DNA of 64,000 nucleotides from Anaerolineae bacterium (GTDB lineage Bacteria > Chloroflexota > Anaerolineae > Aggregatilineales > Phototrophicaceae): NCBI GenBank assembly GCA_022843385.1, contig JALHNT010000014.1, positions 83,297 through 147,296 on the forward strand, in the 5' to 3' direction. Shown piece by piece: positions 63,925 through 64,000 of this stretch (its first letter is position 1; every line of letters begins with the position of its first letter). Under the pieces are notes generated by a model. It saw only the letters and a list, made by a program, of their open reading frames with translations. It was not told the DNA's origin and ran no database searches. Both the position numbers and the translations under genes were made by a program.

Positions 63925-64000
63925 TAGTATTGAAATCTTGTCGCATCCGAACCCCATCCAATTATTTTCCATAATTTACTTACCCTGTCTGTTATCTTGA

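Overview
The window is a gene-dense bacterial chromosome segment. G+C is roughly 55-60% where I sampled it, and no gene-free stretch exceeds about 210 bases. The gene content points to the phylum Chloroflexota, probably an Anaerolineae-like lineage: two giant DUF2298 ('Chlor_Arch_YYY') membrane proteins next to a TIGR03663/Agl23-type protein, a 185-residue dCTP deaminase of the type I associate with this group, GTP-dependent PEP carboxykinase beside an LDH-like malate dehydrogenase, and many stand-alone methyltransferases. The phylum call is an inference from gene families. There is no rRNA in the window. I saw no insertion sequence, phage gene or CRISPR array; the only mobile element I can support is an intein.

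Layout. Positions 1-6.1 kb hold the end of an SDR epimerase, two methyltransferases, a nucleotidyltransferase-fold protein, a secreted PPC-domain protein and an OmpR-type regulator. Positions 6.2-9.9 kb hold tRNA-Val, an intein-split dCTP deaminase gene and argS. Positions 9.9-12.8 kb hold a small unknown protein, a methyltransferase and a histidine kinase/receiver pair. Positions 13-19.8 kb hold mutS, a ROK kinase, a GAF-PAS histidine kinase and a CpXC protein. Positions 20-28.6 kb hold two secreted glycoside-hydrolase-like proteins, an AI-2E-type permease, a VOC protein, a DUF1385 protein, recJ and fmt. Positions 28.6-33.5 kb hold a metallophosphoesterase, mdh, pckG and a histidine phosphatase. 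Positions 33.6-42.7 kb hold two unknown genes plus era (+ strand), facing the translation operon nusA-ylxR-infB-rbfA-nrnA-truB-ribF (- strand).

Positions 42.8-63.7 kb are one co-directional (- strand) cluster for cell-surface glycan or glycoprotein assembly. In transcription order it encodes a flippase-like membrane protein, a GT4 glycosyltransferase, a methyltransferase, a GT39-like GT-C enzyme, a 1,808-residue GT-C/DUF2298 fusion, a second DUF2298 protein, another GT-C enzyme, an ECF sigma factor with its zinc-finger anti-sigma factor, and a TIGR03663 membrane protein fused to a C-terminal NHL beta-propeller. Most neighbours overlap or lie within 50 bases. A tRNA-Gly gene with a perfect consensus promoter closes the window.

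How the parts fit together. The last cluster is the best candidate for a poorly described system: several multi-membrane-span enzymes expected to use polyprenyl-phosphate sugars, a possible lipid-linked sugar mover, and a built-in envelope-stress sigma switch. PEP carboxykinase and malate dehydrogenase form a gluconeogenic/anaplerotic pair, and a CRP-type palindrome lies upstream of pckG. The dCTP deaminase carries a full-length intein with an HNH endonuclease region, placed immediately after the conserved active-site Ser/Thr-x-Ala-Arg motif.
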